A DNA stretch of 64,000 nt from the NCBI RefSeq assembly GCF_949987515.2, contig NC_082684.1, positions 153,936,044 to 154,000,043 on the forward strand, in the 5' to 3' direction. How positions within the stretch are numbered: position 1 is the stretch's first letter; each line of letters opens with the position of its first letter. The translations under genes were made by a program, and so were the position numbers. The notes beneath the pieces were generated by a model. The model was given only the letters and a program-made list of their open reading frames with translations, did no database searches and was not told where the DNA came from. Shown here in pieces: positions 11,525 to 22,579 of the stretch. Source of the DNA: Delphinus delphis. Its lineage: Eukaryota; Chordata; Mammalia; Artiodactyla; Delphinidae.

Positions 11525-13105
11525 ATTGAATGTTTTTCACATCATGTCCAATTTTGAAATCTTTCCCCAAGGGGATTCTTGGTTAGATATTCATAGTATT
11601 ATAAAATCCAAGTATTGGAAATGGCCTGGAGAGGTCCTATGGCCCTCGGCCCCAAGTTTAAGCAGCATTGCACTTAAACCATCCGATCCAGAGGAGAATC
11701 TTTCCCAGTTTTTAAAGCCTTCCAGATGTTTCTCAACTGGATTTCTTCATTTATTTACCAGAGCAGAAGAGCAGAATTTGGAAAATAGCCTGATATGCAT
11801 AAGCCATTAATGGCCTCCCAGGAGATAGAGAAGCCCAAACTCTGAACGTCTAAAGCATTTTAATTCAGGATACAGTGCGCTGAAGCCCTAGGGATTATTT
11901 TAATCAGAGATGACTCTATGAATATGAATTATTTTTCATGCTGGGCTTTTTTACTGAGAAGAAAATTTAACACAAGATTTGACATGGGAACAAGTAGCAG
12001 AATTTAGGGAAATGTAAAAGGGTACGGGGATGAAGGTGAACAAATATTTCCACCTTGCCCTCCAAAAATATCAATAAGCATTTCATGGCTTCCCCTTTTC
12101 TTTTCTTTCCTTGCCAGCCTCACTAGAAAAATGCCCAGTCCACAAGCTGATGCCCTTTTAGAGTCCCCCCAAATTAAGTCCCAGATGAGTGATAACTCCC
12201 AACTCTCTGACTGGGTTCCCTTCCACAGCTGTGTTTGCAGTGATGCAAAGATGTTTGTCGAAGTTGGGACACTGAGAGGCTAGTAAGTGAAGGGGCAGTT
12301 GCCATGCATCGTCCGGAAACCAGTCTGGATCCTTGCTCACAGCACAGTTAACACATCCTACCAAGAACCACCTGACCTCCTGTGCAGGGACTCGGTGTAG
12401 GATTAAAAAGTCTTGACAAATAAAAGCAGCTTGTATGACACTATGTGGAGTGATATATTGCTGCTGGAGGGTGGCCCAAATAGGCCATGGCACATTAAGC
12501 CGGATGACCGATCTGCTTTGAATAGAAATGTTCCAACCACTTGTATCCGCTTCAGCAAGGAACCATCTTCTTTGAGTTGGGACGGATGTTTAAGCCTAGA
12601 AAAGATATGCATGGAATTCTGAGGAAAGTTCCTTCTAGCAATAACATAGTGATGGACCTCTCCCGTATTCGCTGTGGATCCATCTCTGGTTGCCTGTTCC
12701 CAAGCTCAGATGGCTTGCCCGTGGTACAGGGCGGGCAGGGAGCATTTCCAAGGACCAGCACGCTAGGTAATTCCCAGTTGTGAGGGTGATGAGCTCGTTT
12801 CCTCTGCCAACTGTCCCCTTGTGCAGACTGAGGAGATGGCCAGGAGAACATTCAAGGGCAGCCCTCGGTTCTCACAAGGGCTCAGACGAACTCATGTCTG
12901 AGTCTGACCTCTCGCCTCAGATCTAGCCAAGCTGACAGATTCCCTCGGCTGGCCTTTTATTTGCTCAGTTCCCTCATTTCTGGGAATAATCTTCGGGTTG
13001 CTTTTCAGATGGAGACTACAGGAGACCCCTAGCATTGGCTCCATTTCTGATATTCTGTCTCCAAAGGCTGAGATCAAAGGAAAATTTGAAAGTATTGATA
13101 CGTAT
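11525..13105. other. Unassigned sequence
   Basis: No gene recognised. Overlapping frames on both strands around 12158-12851 are short and motif-free. Confidence 0.4.
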
Positions 13106-13109
13106 TAAA

Positions 13110-13500
13110 AACCTGGCATGGATTTCTGCTTCTAAGATGGAGACATTTGGGGGCAGACTAATCCTTCCACTACGAACAACCAGGTAGCCCAGATGAAATC
13201 CCCAAATCACCTGTTTTAAAAGTGCCCAAGAGCTGTTTAAGCCATGCCAAGTAGAGGGGCTAAGATTCGGGGTAGGGGACCAGCAGCTTTTATCCTGGGG
13301 CATCATGGATTCTGGGCGAAGGCGTGGCTCGGCATATGAGCTGTACCTTGGAAGAGCTACAGAACTAAACAGCCTCCAACACAGGATCGATTCCTCCTGA
13401 AGACAGTTGCTGAATTCTGAAACTGCACAGGGGAGGAGAAGTTAAGCTGAAAACATCTGAAAAGCTGAGCGGAGCATTCTGTGGTCTGGAGATGCTGCAG
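13110..13500 (+). mobile_element. Possible L1 5' region
   Basis: Phrases such as ctaagatggagacatttggg, aggcgtggctcggca and agctgtaccttggaagagc resemble the 5' region of an old L1 in sense. It lies just upstream of clear L1 ORF2 sequence at 13645, so both may belong to one internally deleted copy. The call is weak. Confidence 0.35.
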
Positions 13501-13644
13501 AGGCAAAGGTTAGAATTCAGTGCTCACCAGAGGTGGTCCTAGGACACACCAGGTTCTCAGTGGAAGCCTGGAGGGTACGTCATGGGAAGAGGAGCAGACC
13601 AGAGGAGACTTAAAATCAGAGGTGAAATAGAAAGCTTTTCCCTT

Positions 13645-14290
13645 CAAGAGGTGGGAAGAAATAAGGATGTGTGCTCTCACCACTTCTACCCAACATTGTT
13701 CTGGAACTCCAGGCCAATGCAATAATGCAAGAAAACATGTGAAAGACAGAATAATTGGAAGGAAGGAATAAAACTGTCATTATACATAGATGAATTGATT
13801 TTATACGGGCAGTCCAAAAGAATCTACAAATAGCTTAAATTTAATAAATCTATTTAATATGGTCTCTGGGTTTAAGGTCAGTATAAAAAAATCATCTCTA
13901 TTTCTAGAGATCTGCAACAAAGAGAAAATGAAGTCTTACAGTTATATCCTTTGTAATAGCATTAAGAAACATTAAATACCTAGGAATAAATCTTTTAAAA
14001 AATATGTGAGACTTGTATACTGAGACTACAGAGCACTTTTCGAGAGAAATAAAAGACCTAATACGTGGAGGGAGATCTGACTTTCGTAAATTGGAAGACT
14101 CACATTGTAAAAAGGGCAAGTCTCCCTAAATTCATCTGTAGTTCGTGTGATGACAGGAGACTGCATATGTGTGTATTTGTAAATTGATTAGCCGATTTTA
14201 AAATTGATATGAAAATGCAGAGGGCCAACAATAGCCAAGGAAATTTTGGGAAGAAGATGGAGGTCAGGGGAGGCTTTTGAGCTCAGTCTT
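13645..14290 (+). mobile_element. Old L1 ORF2 fragment (reverse transcriptase region)
   Basis: Sense L1 sequence coding for the late reverse transcriptase region: ctcaccacttctacccaaca, then aactccaggccaatgcaata and aacattaaatacctagg. It has many stops and frameshifts. The end overlaps 'ccaacaatagccaaggaa', the usual continuation of ORF2. Confidence 0.85.
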
Positions 14291-14334
14291 GGGGGGGGCG
14301 GTGATAAGTGGAATTTTGTTAGTGACTGGAACCA

Positions 14335-14425
14335 AAACTACTTTGTTGCGTTAATCCTAACACCTATCACAATACTTGCCTGATACATAGCAAGTGCTCG
14401 ATAAAGATTTGTTAAATGTAGGTAT
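14335..14425 (+). mobile_element. L2 3' end fragment
   Basis: The stretch tgcctgatacatagcaagtg, then ctcgataaagatttgtt, is the L2 3' terminus in sense, followed by a GGAT microsatellite. Confidence 0.7.
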
Positions 14426-14427
14426 GA

Positions 14428-14470
14428 ATGGAGGATGGATTGATGGATGGATGGATGAAGGATGGATGAG
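14428..14470. repeat. (GGAT)n microsatellite
   Basis: Imperfect GGAT/GATG repeats follow the L2 tail, which itself often ends in a short tandem motif. Confidence 0.85.
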
Positions 14471-14579
14471 TGCTTGAGATAAAAGCATTGCAGGTTAAGA
14501 GGATAGAAGCAGAGGTAAAGAAACATGAAATAATATTACAGTGAGTAGTCAAATATGTCTTAATCTTGTGTGTGGGATA

Positions 14580-14715
14580 TCAGGAAAGGAGGCTGAAAGT
14601 TAAGAAAGAAGCATATTGTATCTGAATACTAGGCTTATAAGGTCTGGACCTTATTCTTTATGCATCAAACATTGTAGAAGAATGTAAAATGGTTGAAAGG
14701 TTGGAAGATAATTTG
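14580..14715 (-). mobile_element. L2 fragment
   Basis: The stretch aggaaaggaggctgaaagtt, then ggtctggaccttattcttta, follows an antisense L2 ORF2 segment. Diverged. Confidence 0.45.
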
Positions 14716-14962
14716 GACCAGTGACAGGGGAGCCTGTGAAGCCTACCCCATCACTTCACTGAAATACATCCTCTTTGCTTTTGGTGTCGAGCACTGGTAA
14801 TAAAATTGGAATTCTCTGCTAAGGTCATTACTCATATACTTAATATAGAAGCATTCCCAAATGCTTACATTGATAGGCACTCAATTAAAAAATCTAAGTG
14901 CTTTCCATAAGAGCCTTGAGTACCCCCAAAGCAAAGCACTGTGCTATTAAGAATGTAATGGG

Positions 14963-15176
14963 GGGCTTCCCTGGTGGCGCAGTGGTTGGGAGTCTGCCTG
15001 CCGATGCAGGGGACACAGGTTCGTGCCCCAGTCTGGGAAGATCCCACATGCCGCGGAGCAGCTGGGCCCGTGAGCCATGGCCGCCGAGCCTGCGCGTCCA
15101 GAGCCTGTGCTCCGCAACGGGAGAGGCCACAACAGTGAGAGGCCCACGTACCACAAAAAAAAAAAAAAAAAAAAAA
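14963..15176 (+). mobile_element. CHR SINE, short type
   Basis: Full length with a ~23-A tail. Flanks gaatgtaatggg and gaaatttaatggg suggest a decayed target duplication. It shares the ttgggagtctgcc variant with the copies at 44441-44656 and 51345-51561, suggesting one subfamily. Confidence 0.95.
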
Positions 15177-15179
15177 GAA

Positions 15180-16320
15180 ATTTAATGGGATTTTGTTTCA
15201 GCTTTGCCTTTTCAAAAACCATTATGACAGCAACCACAACTTCTCTGCAGATCCTTACATTTGGCCCTGGTGATTTTTCTTGGTTAGGAACAGAGGTCAA
15301 TGAACTCTGCTGGTCTACATCTGTTAGGGTGGGGTTCAGCTGTATGTACAGAAACTCAAAGTAACAATGTTTAAATACTTAAAAATTTACCCACACATCT
15401 AAGAAGTCTGAAGTAAAGTGGTCCATGATGGTCATGGTAGTTTCGTGTTATTGTCTCCTGTTAAGCAGCTCTTCCAGAAGTTCTACTCACATCTCATGGA
15501 CAGAATGAGGTTGCCTAGTTGTAATGGAAGCTGGGAATCAAGTGCATTGATGCTCCAAATAAAAATAGGGCTTGGTTAATAAGGAAGAATATTGGTGAAT
15601 ATTGGATAGGCAACCAGCATCATTGCTACATGATCCATTCTTCCATTCTAAGAAAGAGCAATCTTACAGAAAGTGGGAACTTGGAGAATTTCTTTTCTGA
15701 CAATTTTTGTTGTTGTTGCTTTGTAATCCCCTTTCTCTCCTAAGAAGTGTTGTCCCAGGAACTGGAATGTCCTTGTTTCTTGAGCTGGTTGAAAATGTGG
15801 CTTGTAAGTCTGGGCAGAACAAAACAATTATACTGCAGAAGAATAAGAAGAAAAGAACAGGTGGGGGTAGGGAGCAATGCAGGGAGGACCAGCCATCCTA
15901 GTGGATAAGGAGCCATGTGAAAGGGGCATAGGGAAAGGAGAGGTGGTCTGCCAACTGCTGCTCAGAGGAGAGAAGTCACAAATGAAATCTGAACTGGAGG
16001 ATGAAAACCCTCATCTGCACCAAGAGGAAACAACTCTTCCTGTTCATGCAACTGGCTTCTTTTTGGTTTTGTTTCATAGTAATGACTGATACACAGTGGA
16101 CATATGGGTTTCCAGGCTAACCAACAAAAACTAAACTGAAAATTGTATCGAGGAAGAATTTTCTCAGACGAATATTGAAACACATCATAGTTTGATTACT
16201 TGGAGCAGTGTGGGACTGGTTTAAACAAACAAACCGATCAGTGGCCCAGAAGAGACTGCAGTGAAACAGAATTTAGTGTATGCGTGAAATGAGCATATGA
16301 AAAGTGAAACTCAAATGTCA
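15180..16320. other. Unassigned sequence
   Basis: No gene or repeat is recognised. The frames at 15707-15901 and 15877-16089 are short and motif-free. Confidence 0.4.
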
Positions 16321-16324
16321 ATCT

Positions 16325-16605
16325 CTTAGGGAAGCCTCCTGCTACCCCCAGTCAAAGTTAGGTTCCCCCATTATTCTCTGCCTACCTTATTCTTTGTTTT
16401 CACAGCCCAAATGACAATTCACAAATATATATTTATTTACTTAATAACTATCTCCCCAATCAGGCTGTAAGCTCATGAAAGAAAAATTGTCTTTTTTTAA
16501 TTTTTTAAAATTTTTATACTTTGGTTACCATGTGATCAAAGCCTAGTATAGTGCTTTGCACACAGTAGGCATTTAATAAACTCTTGTAAAATAATTGAGT
16601 TTATG
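16325..16605 (+). mobile_element. L2 3' fragment
   Basis: The series aggctgtaagctcatgaaag, then gctttgcacacagtaggc and atttaataaactcttgt, is a sense L2 3' end. A low-complexity TTTTTAATTTTT stretch near 16491-16518 interrupts it. Confidence 0.75.
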
Positions 16606-16639
16606 AATTATTTAACAGTAAAATTATATGTTTGAAAAA

Positions 16640-17310
16640 ACTTAGATTTCTCACCTTCCGTCACACACGACACATCAAAATAATTTTTAGGTGCATTATA
16701 TGCATTAAAAATTACAGAATAAATATTTTTAAATGAAGCCATGGAAAATAACAAAATATGGGCAAGACTATTAAAAATACAAAGCGAATGGAAGCAATGG
16801 CAAAGGCAAATAAATATATTTGACTCTCCAAAGCATCAAATTTGGGTATGTGAAATGACTTCGTAAAGAAAATTCAAATGCCAATAGCAAATTGGGAGAA
16901 ATATTCATAACAAATATGATAGGAAAACTTAGTATCTTTAATACCATGTTAAAATTATTTTTAAATCAATAAGAAAAGAACTAATACTCCTGATATAAAA
17001 TGAGCAAAGTACATGAATATACAGTTCACAAAAGAAATAGAAATGACTAAAAATTATGACAATATAGTATCCCAATTAACTTTGCCTTTTTAAAATCAAA
17101 TTGGAAAATATTTAAATAGCTATAATACTCAGTACTCTTGAGCTTGTGTCTTGGAAGAATAATTAGCAGAGCTTTTCTGGAAAGAAATTAAAAGCATATA
17201 TAAAGAGCCTGCATAACATTTTTACCACTTGACTCAGAAATGTGACATTTAAAGAACTCTACTAAGTATATAATATTTTCACAGATCATAAAATTGAAGG
17301 GTGCAAAAAA
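16640..17310 (+). mobile_element. Old L1 ORF2 3' fragment
   Basis: A-rich sense L1 text including aatgccaatagcaaattggg, then taaaatgagcaaagtacatg and cacttgactcagaaatgtg. Frames are broken throughout. Confidence 0.7.
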
Positions 17311-17314
17311 CCCC

Positions 17315-17845
17315 AATAACCACAAAACCCCAACACCTCTTTTATTTTTCTATGACTAAATATCTATCTCCTATACCTCCTGAAATCAAATAATGTTATC
17401 CAGTTAATTTCAGTTAAAATCTGTCACTTCTGTTTTTCGGGCATTTTGAATTTAAACTTATTAATCCTAGAGTCTCCCCTGCCCCATTCCCCCGGCACAT
17501 TTCAGATCTCGGAAGGGGAGAGGAGAGGTGAGATGCAGCAGGACTTTGGGGGGAGGGAAGGGGTACCCCCCTCCCCAGGCAACCTCCTGCTTCGTCCTTC
17601 ACCCCATTGGTCTCTGTTAGTCAGCATCTTCCCAGTTGACTTGGGCTGAAATGTTCTGACCAGTGGTGTCTTCCAACAGCCCTCTCCCTTCAGAGCGGCA
17701 TCCGCTGAGCTAGTACAGCGCCCTCTCCTGGTCCTGATATTGACAAAAAAGGAAGGAGTGTTGGATACCTTGAAGGATCAAAAAAAACCTTGTTAATATT
17801 TTACCCCATGTTATAATATAGCAGTGCGCAGGGAAACTTACGTAC
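17315..17845. other. Unassigned, partly G/C-tract-rich sequence
   Basis: There are purine runs at 17512-17530 and G/C runs at 17547-17576 around the palindrome ggggtacccc (17560-17569). No gene is recognised. Confidence 0.45.
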
Positions 17846-17849
17846 AAGG

Positions 17850-18425
17850 ATAGTCATTGCATTGTTATTTTAAATTAGTAAGAAATTGGAAAAAATAAGC
17901 CAGTAAAACAGGGAATGGTTTAAAAATTAGGGTATACCATATGATAGACTATTCTTTAAAGCTATAAAAAGTGATGCCATGGGGCTTCCCTTGGCGCAGT
18001 GGTTGAGAGTCCGCCTGCCGATGCAGGGGACACGGGTTCGTGCCCCGGTCCGGGAGAATCCCACATGTGGAGCGGCTGGGCCGCTGAGCCTGCGCGTCCG
18101 GAGCCTGTGCTCCGCAATGGGAGAGGCCACAACAGTGAGAGGCCCGCATAACGCAAAAAAAAAAAAAAAAAAAGTGATGCCATGAATTTTTTATTGCGTA
18201 GGAAAATTTTGATGGCATTAAGTTAATCAGAGAAAAATAGAGTATAAGATGACAGATGTACTATCAAAGAAAGAGAGAAGAGAGAGAGAGGACAAATAGG
18301 AAAAATGCTGAAAAAAATTACACCCAGTATTTACAGGGATTTTCTCTGAATGATGGAAATATGAATATTTTCCTTCTTTATGCTTTTCTGAATTTTCCAA
18401 ATTAATGTATTTTGCTTCGAAAGGA
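17850..18425 (+). mobile_element. Old L1 3' end split by a SINE
   Basis: The left part (ggtataccatatgatagact, then ctataaaaagtgatgcc) and right part (tttctctgaatgatggaaat, then ttctgaattttccaaatt) are one sense L1 3' end. The CHR SINE at 17982-18173 interrupts it with a clean duplication of gtgatgccatg. Confidence 0.8.
17982..18173 (+). mobile_element. CHR SINE, short type, internally deleted
   Basis: Target duplication aaaagtgatgccatg is present on both sides (ends at 17981 and 18184). Compared with siblings it lacks three bases near the A box (cccttggcgcagtgg), the gccgcgg before gagcggctgg, and about 17 bases in the middle. A tail is A19. Confidence 0.95.
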
Positions 18426-18496
18426 AATTTTCCATTTTTATTTTTTTAATCATTTTGAAGTATTTTAGTCTTTTTCTACATATATATGGGCTTTAT

Positions 18497-18660
18497 TTTT
18501 TTTTATTGAGGTGTAATTGACATACAGCATCTATTAGTTTCAAGTGCACAACATAATGATTCCGTATTTATATCCACTGCAAAATGATCACCACAGTAAG
18601 TCTGGGTATCACCTGTCACCACACATATTTACAAATTTTTTTTCTTGTGATGAGAATATG
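18497..18660 (-). mobile_element. L1 3' UTR fragment (L1MA-like)
   Basis: The series ttattgaggtgtaattgaca, then aatgatcaccacagtaagtc and cttgtgatgagaa, is an antisense L1 3' UTR of a type older than the cetartiodactyl copies. Confidence 0.75.
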
Positions 18661-18857
18661 GATTTTATTTTTTTAAACAATAATAAACCATTATTCAACA
18701 TTACAATTTTTACATTTTTTTTTATTTTGCTATGGCTTGTCCTAACATATTAAGAGCACTCTTAAATGCTATTAAAGATAATTTGGAAACATAATTTTAA
18801 TAGCCCTATTTTTCTGATTATCATTTTTATGTTTTAAAAAGACATTTTTGTTTTATT

Positions 18858-18985
18858 TTTTAATTAATTAATTAATTTTTTATTGAAGTACAGTTGATTT
18901 ACAATGTTGTGTTGGTTTCAGGTGTACAGCAAAGTGATTCAGTTATAGATATATATGTGTATACATATATATTCTTTTCAGATTA
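18858..18985 (-). mobile_element. L1 3' end fragment
   Basis: An (AATT)n-like start, then attgaagtacagttgattta and caggtgtacagcaaagtg. Truncated at attcttttcagatta. Confidence 0.85.
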
Positions 18986-18989
18986 AAAA

Positions 18990-19400
18990 GACACTTTTAA
19001 ATAAAGAAAATTTATTGGAAAGTTGAGTGATTTTAACCTTTAAATGCCACCAAAGCTAATCTATAACAGGCAGCTATGATTATAGAAATGAACCAACAAA
19101 AGTTACCACAGATTACTATATTCAGAAAAAAAAAAAGACAGTAAAATTTGCACCCCTGGTTTGCTTGTACGCTGAGTCAGATCTTTGCCATCAGGTGTCA
19201 TGTAGTTCCGTACATCTGGGTATCACACAGGAAGACCCCCAGGGGTGTTATCCTACATCAGTCCAATGATTGCTTCTGAGCATTGCAAACCACAGAAACT
19301 ATATTTTGCTCTTTTTCTCCTTCAAAGTGTGTGCACATCACACATTATTATACCACTCTTTCATCCCAGTGACTTGCAAATTTCAGATCAGACTCAAACG
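18990..19400. other. Unassigned sequence
   Basis: No repeat or gene recognised in this stretch before the SINE. Confidence 0.4.
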
Positions 19401-19416
19401 TTTGCAGAGACTACCC

Positions 19417-19594
19417 TTTTTTTTTTTTTGTAGTATGCGGGCCTCTCACTGTTGTGGCCTCTCTCGTTGCGGAGCACAGGCTCTGGGCACGCAGGCTCAG
19501 CGGCCATGGCTCACGGGCCCAGCCGCTCCGTGGCATGTGGGATCTTCCCAGACCGGGGCACAAACCCGTGTCCCCTGCTTCGGCAGGGAAGCCC
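19417..19594 (-). mobile_element. CHR SINE, short type, A box deleted
   Basis: Perfect 10-bp duplication cagagactac at 19405-19414 and 19595-19604. Near its sense 5' end about 27 bp are missing: cggcag joins directly to ggaagcc. This removes the pol III A box and leaves the B-box region, so the copy should be transcriptionally weak. Confidence 0.95.
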
Positions 19595-19845
19595 CAGAGA
19601 CTACTTTTAAGACAAGATTTGGGTGTGTGCACTGCGCCCGGCTGGATGCAGGTGTTGGCATGTAGGAGTAAGAGGATCCCCAGTTGGGGCTTGACTTCTC
19701 ACCTAAAACATTTGCATTGGAATCAATAAGTCACAATGACAATGAATTTTCCATAACCATAATTTGGAGCACCAGGCTGGGGTGCCACGTCTTTTCTTCT
19801 ATTTGAAAGGAAAAACGTTTTTTGCTTTTTAAAAAAGCCCTTTCT

Positions 19846-20180
19846 GGGACTTACCTGGTGGCACAGTGGTTAAGAATCTGCCTGCCAATGCAGGGGACAT
19901 GGGTTCGAGCCCTGGTCCGGGAAGATCCCGTATGCCGCGGAGCAACTAAGCCTGTGAGCCACAACTACTGAGCCTGCGCTCTAGGGCCCGTGAGCCACAA
20001 CTACTGAGCCCGTACGCCACAACTACTGAAGCCCACATGCCTAGAGCCCATGTTTTGCAACAAGAGAAGCCGCCGCAGTGAGAAGCCTGCGCACCTCAAC
20101 GAAGAGTTGCCCCTGCACACTGCAACTAGAGAAAGCCCGCGCACAGCAACGAAGACCCAACGCAGCCAAAAATAAATAAA
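19846..20180 (+). mobile_element. CHR SINE, long type
   Basis: Carries three acaactactga motifs and an AATAAATAAA-type tail. Flanks aaaaaagccctttc and ttaaaaagtcctttc are an imperfect target duplication. It lies 250 bp from the oppositely oriented SINE at 19417-19594. Confidence 0.95.
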
Positions 20181-20214
20181 TATATTTATTTTTTTTAAAT
20201 TAAAAAGTCCTTTC

Positions 20215-21600
20215 GATGTAAAGCTTGTTGATTTCATCTCAAGAAGCCAATGTCACCCAAACAAAAATGGATACTATTTACAGTTAAAACTGCCATCCCC
20301 ACCACCGGCGCTCCCCTAAGATTTGTCCAAGAGTTTCATGAACGTGAAAAGAACAAGTTCTTACATAAAGAGTCCCCAAACTTTTAGGAGACACTCAGAG
20401 CAAAATTTCTGCCCTTTGCTGAAACACAGGTAGAGGAGGTGTTTTTGGCAAATTAATGACAACACTTTTAAAGGCATCTTTGTGTGGGTTGTGTGGTTTT
20501 ATTAGAGTACACTGTGTGTGAATAGAAGGGGGCTCTAATCTCGTGCAGTTTTTCTGGTTTGTGTTAATTTCTACTTTTTCCCATTATTTAGTAGTTCCGT
20601 GGCACGAATGACAGTTGGGGGGGGGTGCATCTTTGTTTTCCTTTTCCTTTTTCACTGCAAGGATTCAATTTGTCTTCTCTTCTTCTATGGATGGGAATGA
20701 TCGTTTGTCACAAACGACTGGACAATTGTATTGTGCAAGTGTTCACATTTTAGAATAAGATAACTGGATTCATCTTGCCTTTTTATTTTCTGTATTTCGG
20801 ATGCTGTGACACCTGGGGCCCAGCTGACTGCCCTTCCTGGGGTTGACTAATTCCTAGAAATAGCAAACAGCTTACCTGGGAGTGTATCTTTCAAACACAA
20901 AACAACCGATCAAAGCCGACACTGCAACCACCCCCTCTACGGGGCTCTCACCCCCAGGGCCACTATTCACCTGCTCTAATCACACCAGGACCAGGTACCA
21001 GACAACTAGGGGTGGCCCCTGTGCCCAGAGCCCACAGAAATGATTCAGACTAGCCAGTCCTCAGCCTGTTACCCCACCTCACTCCTTTCTTCCCACAGAA
21101 ACCACAGTGAAGTCTCTTGCTCACCCGTCCCCTCCCACTCCCTGCCTCCGGATGGACCCTGGAGCTATCCCACGTGGCCCTGTAGGCCCCCTCCACCTTG
21201 ACAACAGTAACAATCTTTTCCATGGCCATCGTCTCCCGACCTGTTGGCTTCACCACACCTGAATAATAATAAAACCTACGTTTCAAAATAATAAGCTGTG
21301 TGCAGTGCCTGGTAAGTAGTAGGTGCACACGTGTAGGAGTATCAGTGACGTTTCCCTTCTCTCCTCAAGCCCCTCCCACCACTTGAATTCCACAAGCTCT
21401 TGGACTCTGGCTTTTGTGCCCAAGTTCCCCATAAGAAGTAGGAAGGCTACAGTCTACTTCTCAAAACCTTAACTCTGCCCCCGATGATGTGACAAAAGCC
21501 ATTCCCACACTCCAAAGCCTCCTCCGAAAGCTTAAAACCTTGGGATTGGCCTTATAGCCCTGAGTTATCTTCATAATAAATTATGACCTAACACAATTTG
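20215..21600. other. Unassigned, apparently unique sequence
   Basis: About 1.4 kb without recognisable repeats. The 92-codon minus-strand frame at 21050-21328 has no known domain. Confidence 0.4.
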
Positions 21601-21601
21601 G

Positions 21602-21712
21602 TTGGCCTCTAACTTATATGTAATATATATAGCGTATATATATTATATGTATAACTGTGTAGTGTGTGTTAGTTATATATTATATATAATAAGTATTTTC
21701 TATATATATAGT
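21602..21712. repeat. AT-rich low complexity
   Basis: Interrupted TATATA and TGTGTG blocks precede the MLT1 remnant. Confidence 0.8.
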
Positions 21713-21868
21713 AGACTGAATGTATTCCCTCCAAATTCATATGTTGAAGCCCTAATCCCCAGGGGGATGGTATTGAGAGGTGAGACCTTTGGGAACTAGT
21801 TAGGTTTAGGTGAGGTCATGAGGGTGGAGCCCCCATGATAGGATTAGTGTCCTTATATAAGTTATACT

Positions 21869-21918
<50 letters not shown>

Positions 21919-22070
21919 CTTATATACTTATATATACACTGCTGCCAGATTCATCTTCTTTCATGAGGAGCTTGGATGCCTCAAACATCTGCCCAGAAGT
22001 AGAGACCCATCCTAACCATCAAGGCTCTTCAGAAGATGGCCTCTACGTGTATCTGTAAATTGTAAAAGGC
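21712..22070 (+). mobile_element. MLT1-type LTR remnant with TA expansion
   Basis: The left part (tagactgaatgtattccctc, then aattcatatgttgaagccc, tgaggtcatgagggtggag, ttagtgtccttatataa) is clear MLT1. A (TA)n array replaces the middle, and 21940-22060 may be the eroded remainder. Confidence 0.75.
21868..21940. repeat. (TA)n microsatellite
   Basis: A nearly pure TA array with occasional TACA units, inside the MLT1 remnant. Confidence 0.9.
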
Positions 22071-22129
22071 TACACAGATACGTGTCACCTTTGTTATTGT
22101 CTTTATCACAGCCCTCCTTCATCTTTGCT

Positions 22130-22575
22130 CATGAAATTTAAGCAAAACTTAGCACTCGTTTCCATATCTTTCCTTCCCTGTAATTCCTATGACTACTTCC
22201 ACAGTAACTTAAGAACCTGCTGTTCCCCCTGTAGACTAAAGCTTCCTGATACTCCACCTGCCTTCTCTCTATCATCACTTATATGTTACTTTCAGATTCT
22301 TTTTTTTTTCCCCAACACTAATTATGTCACTCAGTTACCCAAGAACAATGGTTCCACTCTACTTAATTAAGGACAAATTTCTTTTCCATTCTTTCCTCTC
22401 AGTAATTTCTTTTATGCATTCTGCACTCCAACCAAATTCCAGAATGTACTGCTCACTTTCTGCTCTCACATCTCTGGAATTCCCACACACACCATCCGTC
22501 ACAGAAATATTAAACTCTATCTTATTAAAGAGTCCTTTCTGTATCTCTCCAACCAAGCACAAGGCTTAGAACTCC
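22130..22575 (+). mobile_element. L2 ORF2/3' fragment
   Basis: The pyrimidine-rich text with tgcactccaaccaaattcca, then tgtactgctcactttctgc, is the sense L2 end of ORF2. The frames at 22125-22370 and 22324-22569 are readings of it. Confidence 0.6.
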
Positions 22576-22579
22576 GGTA

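Noticed and set aside
17547..17576. G-quadruplex or hairpin in the G/C tract
   Set aside because: Only three separated G runs on one strand and the inverted repeat is imperfect beyond the 10-bp palindrome.
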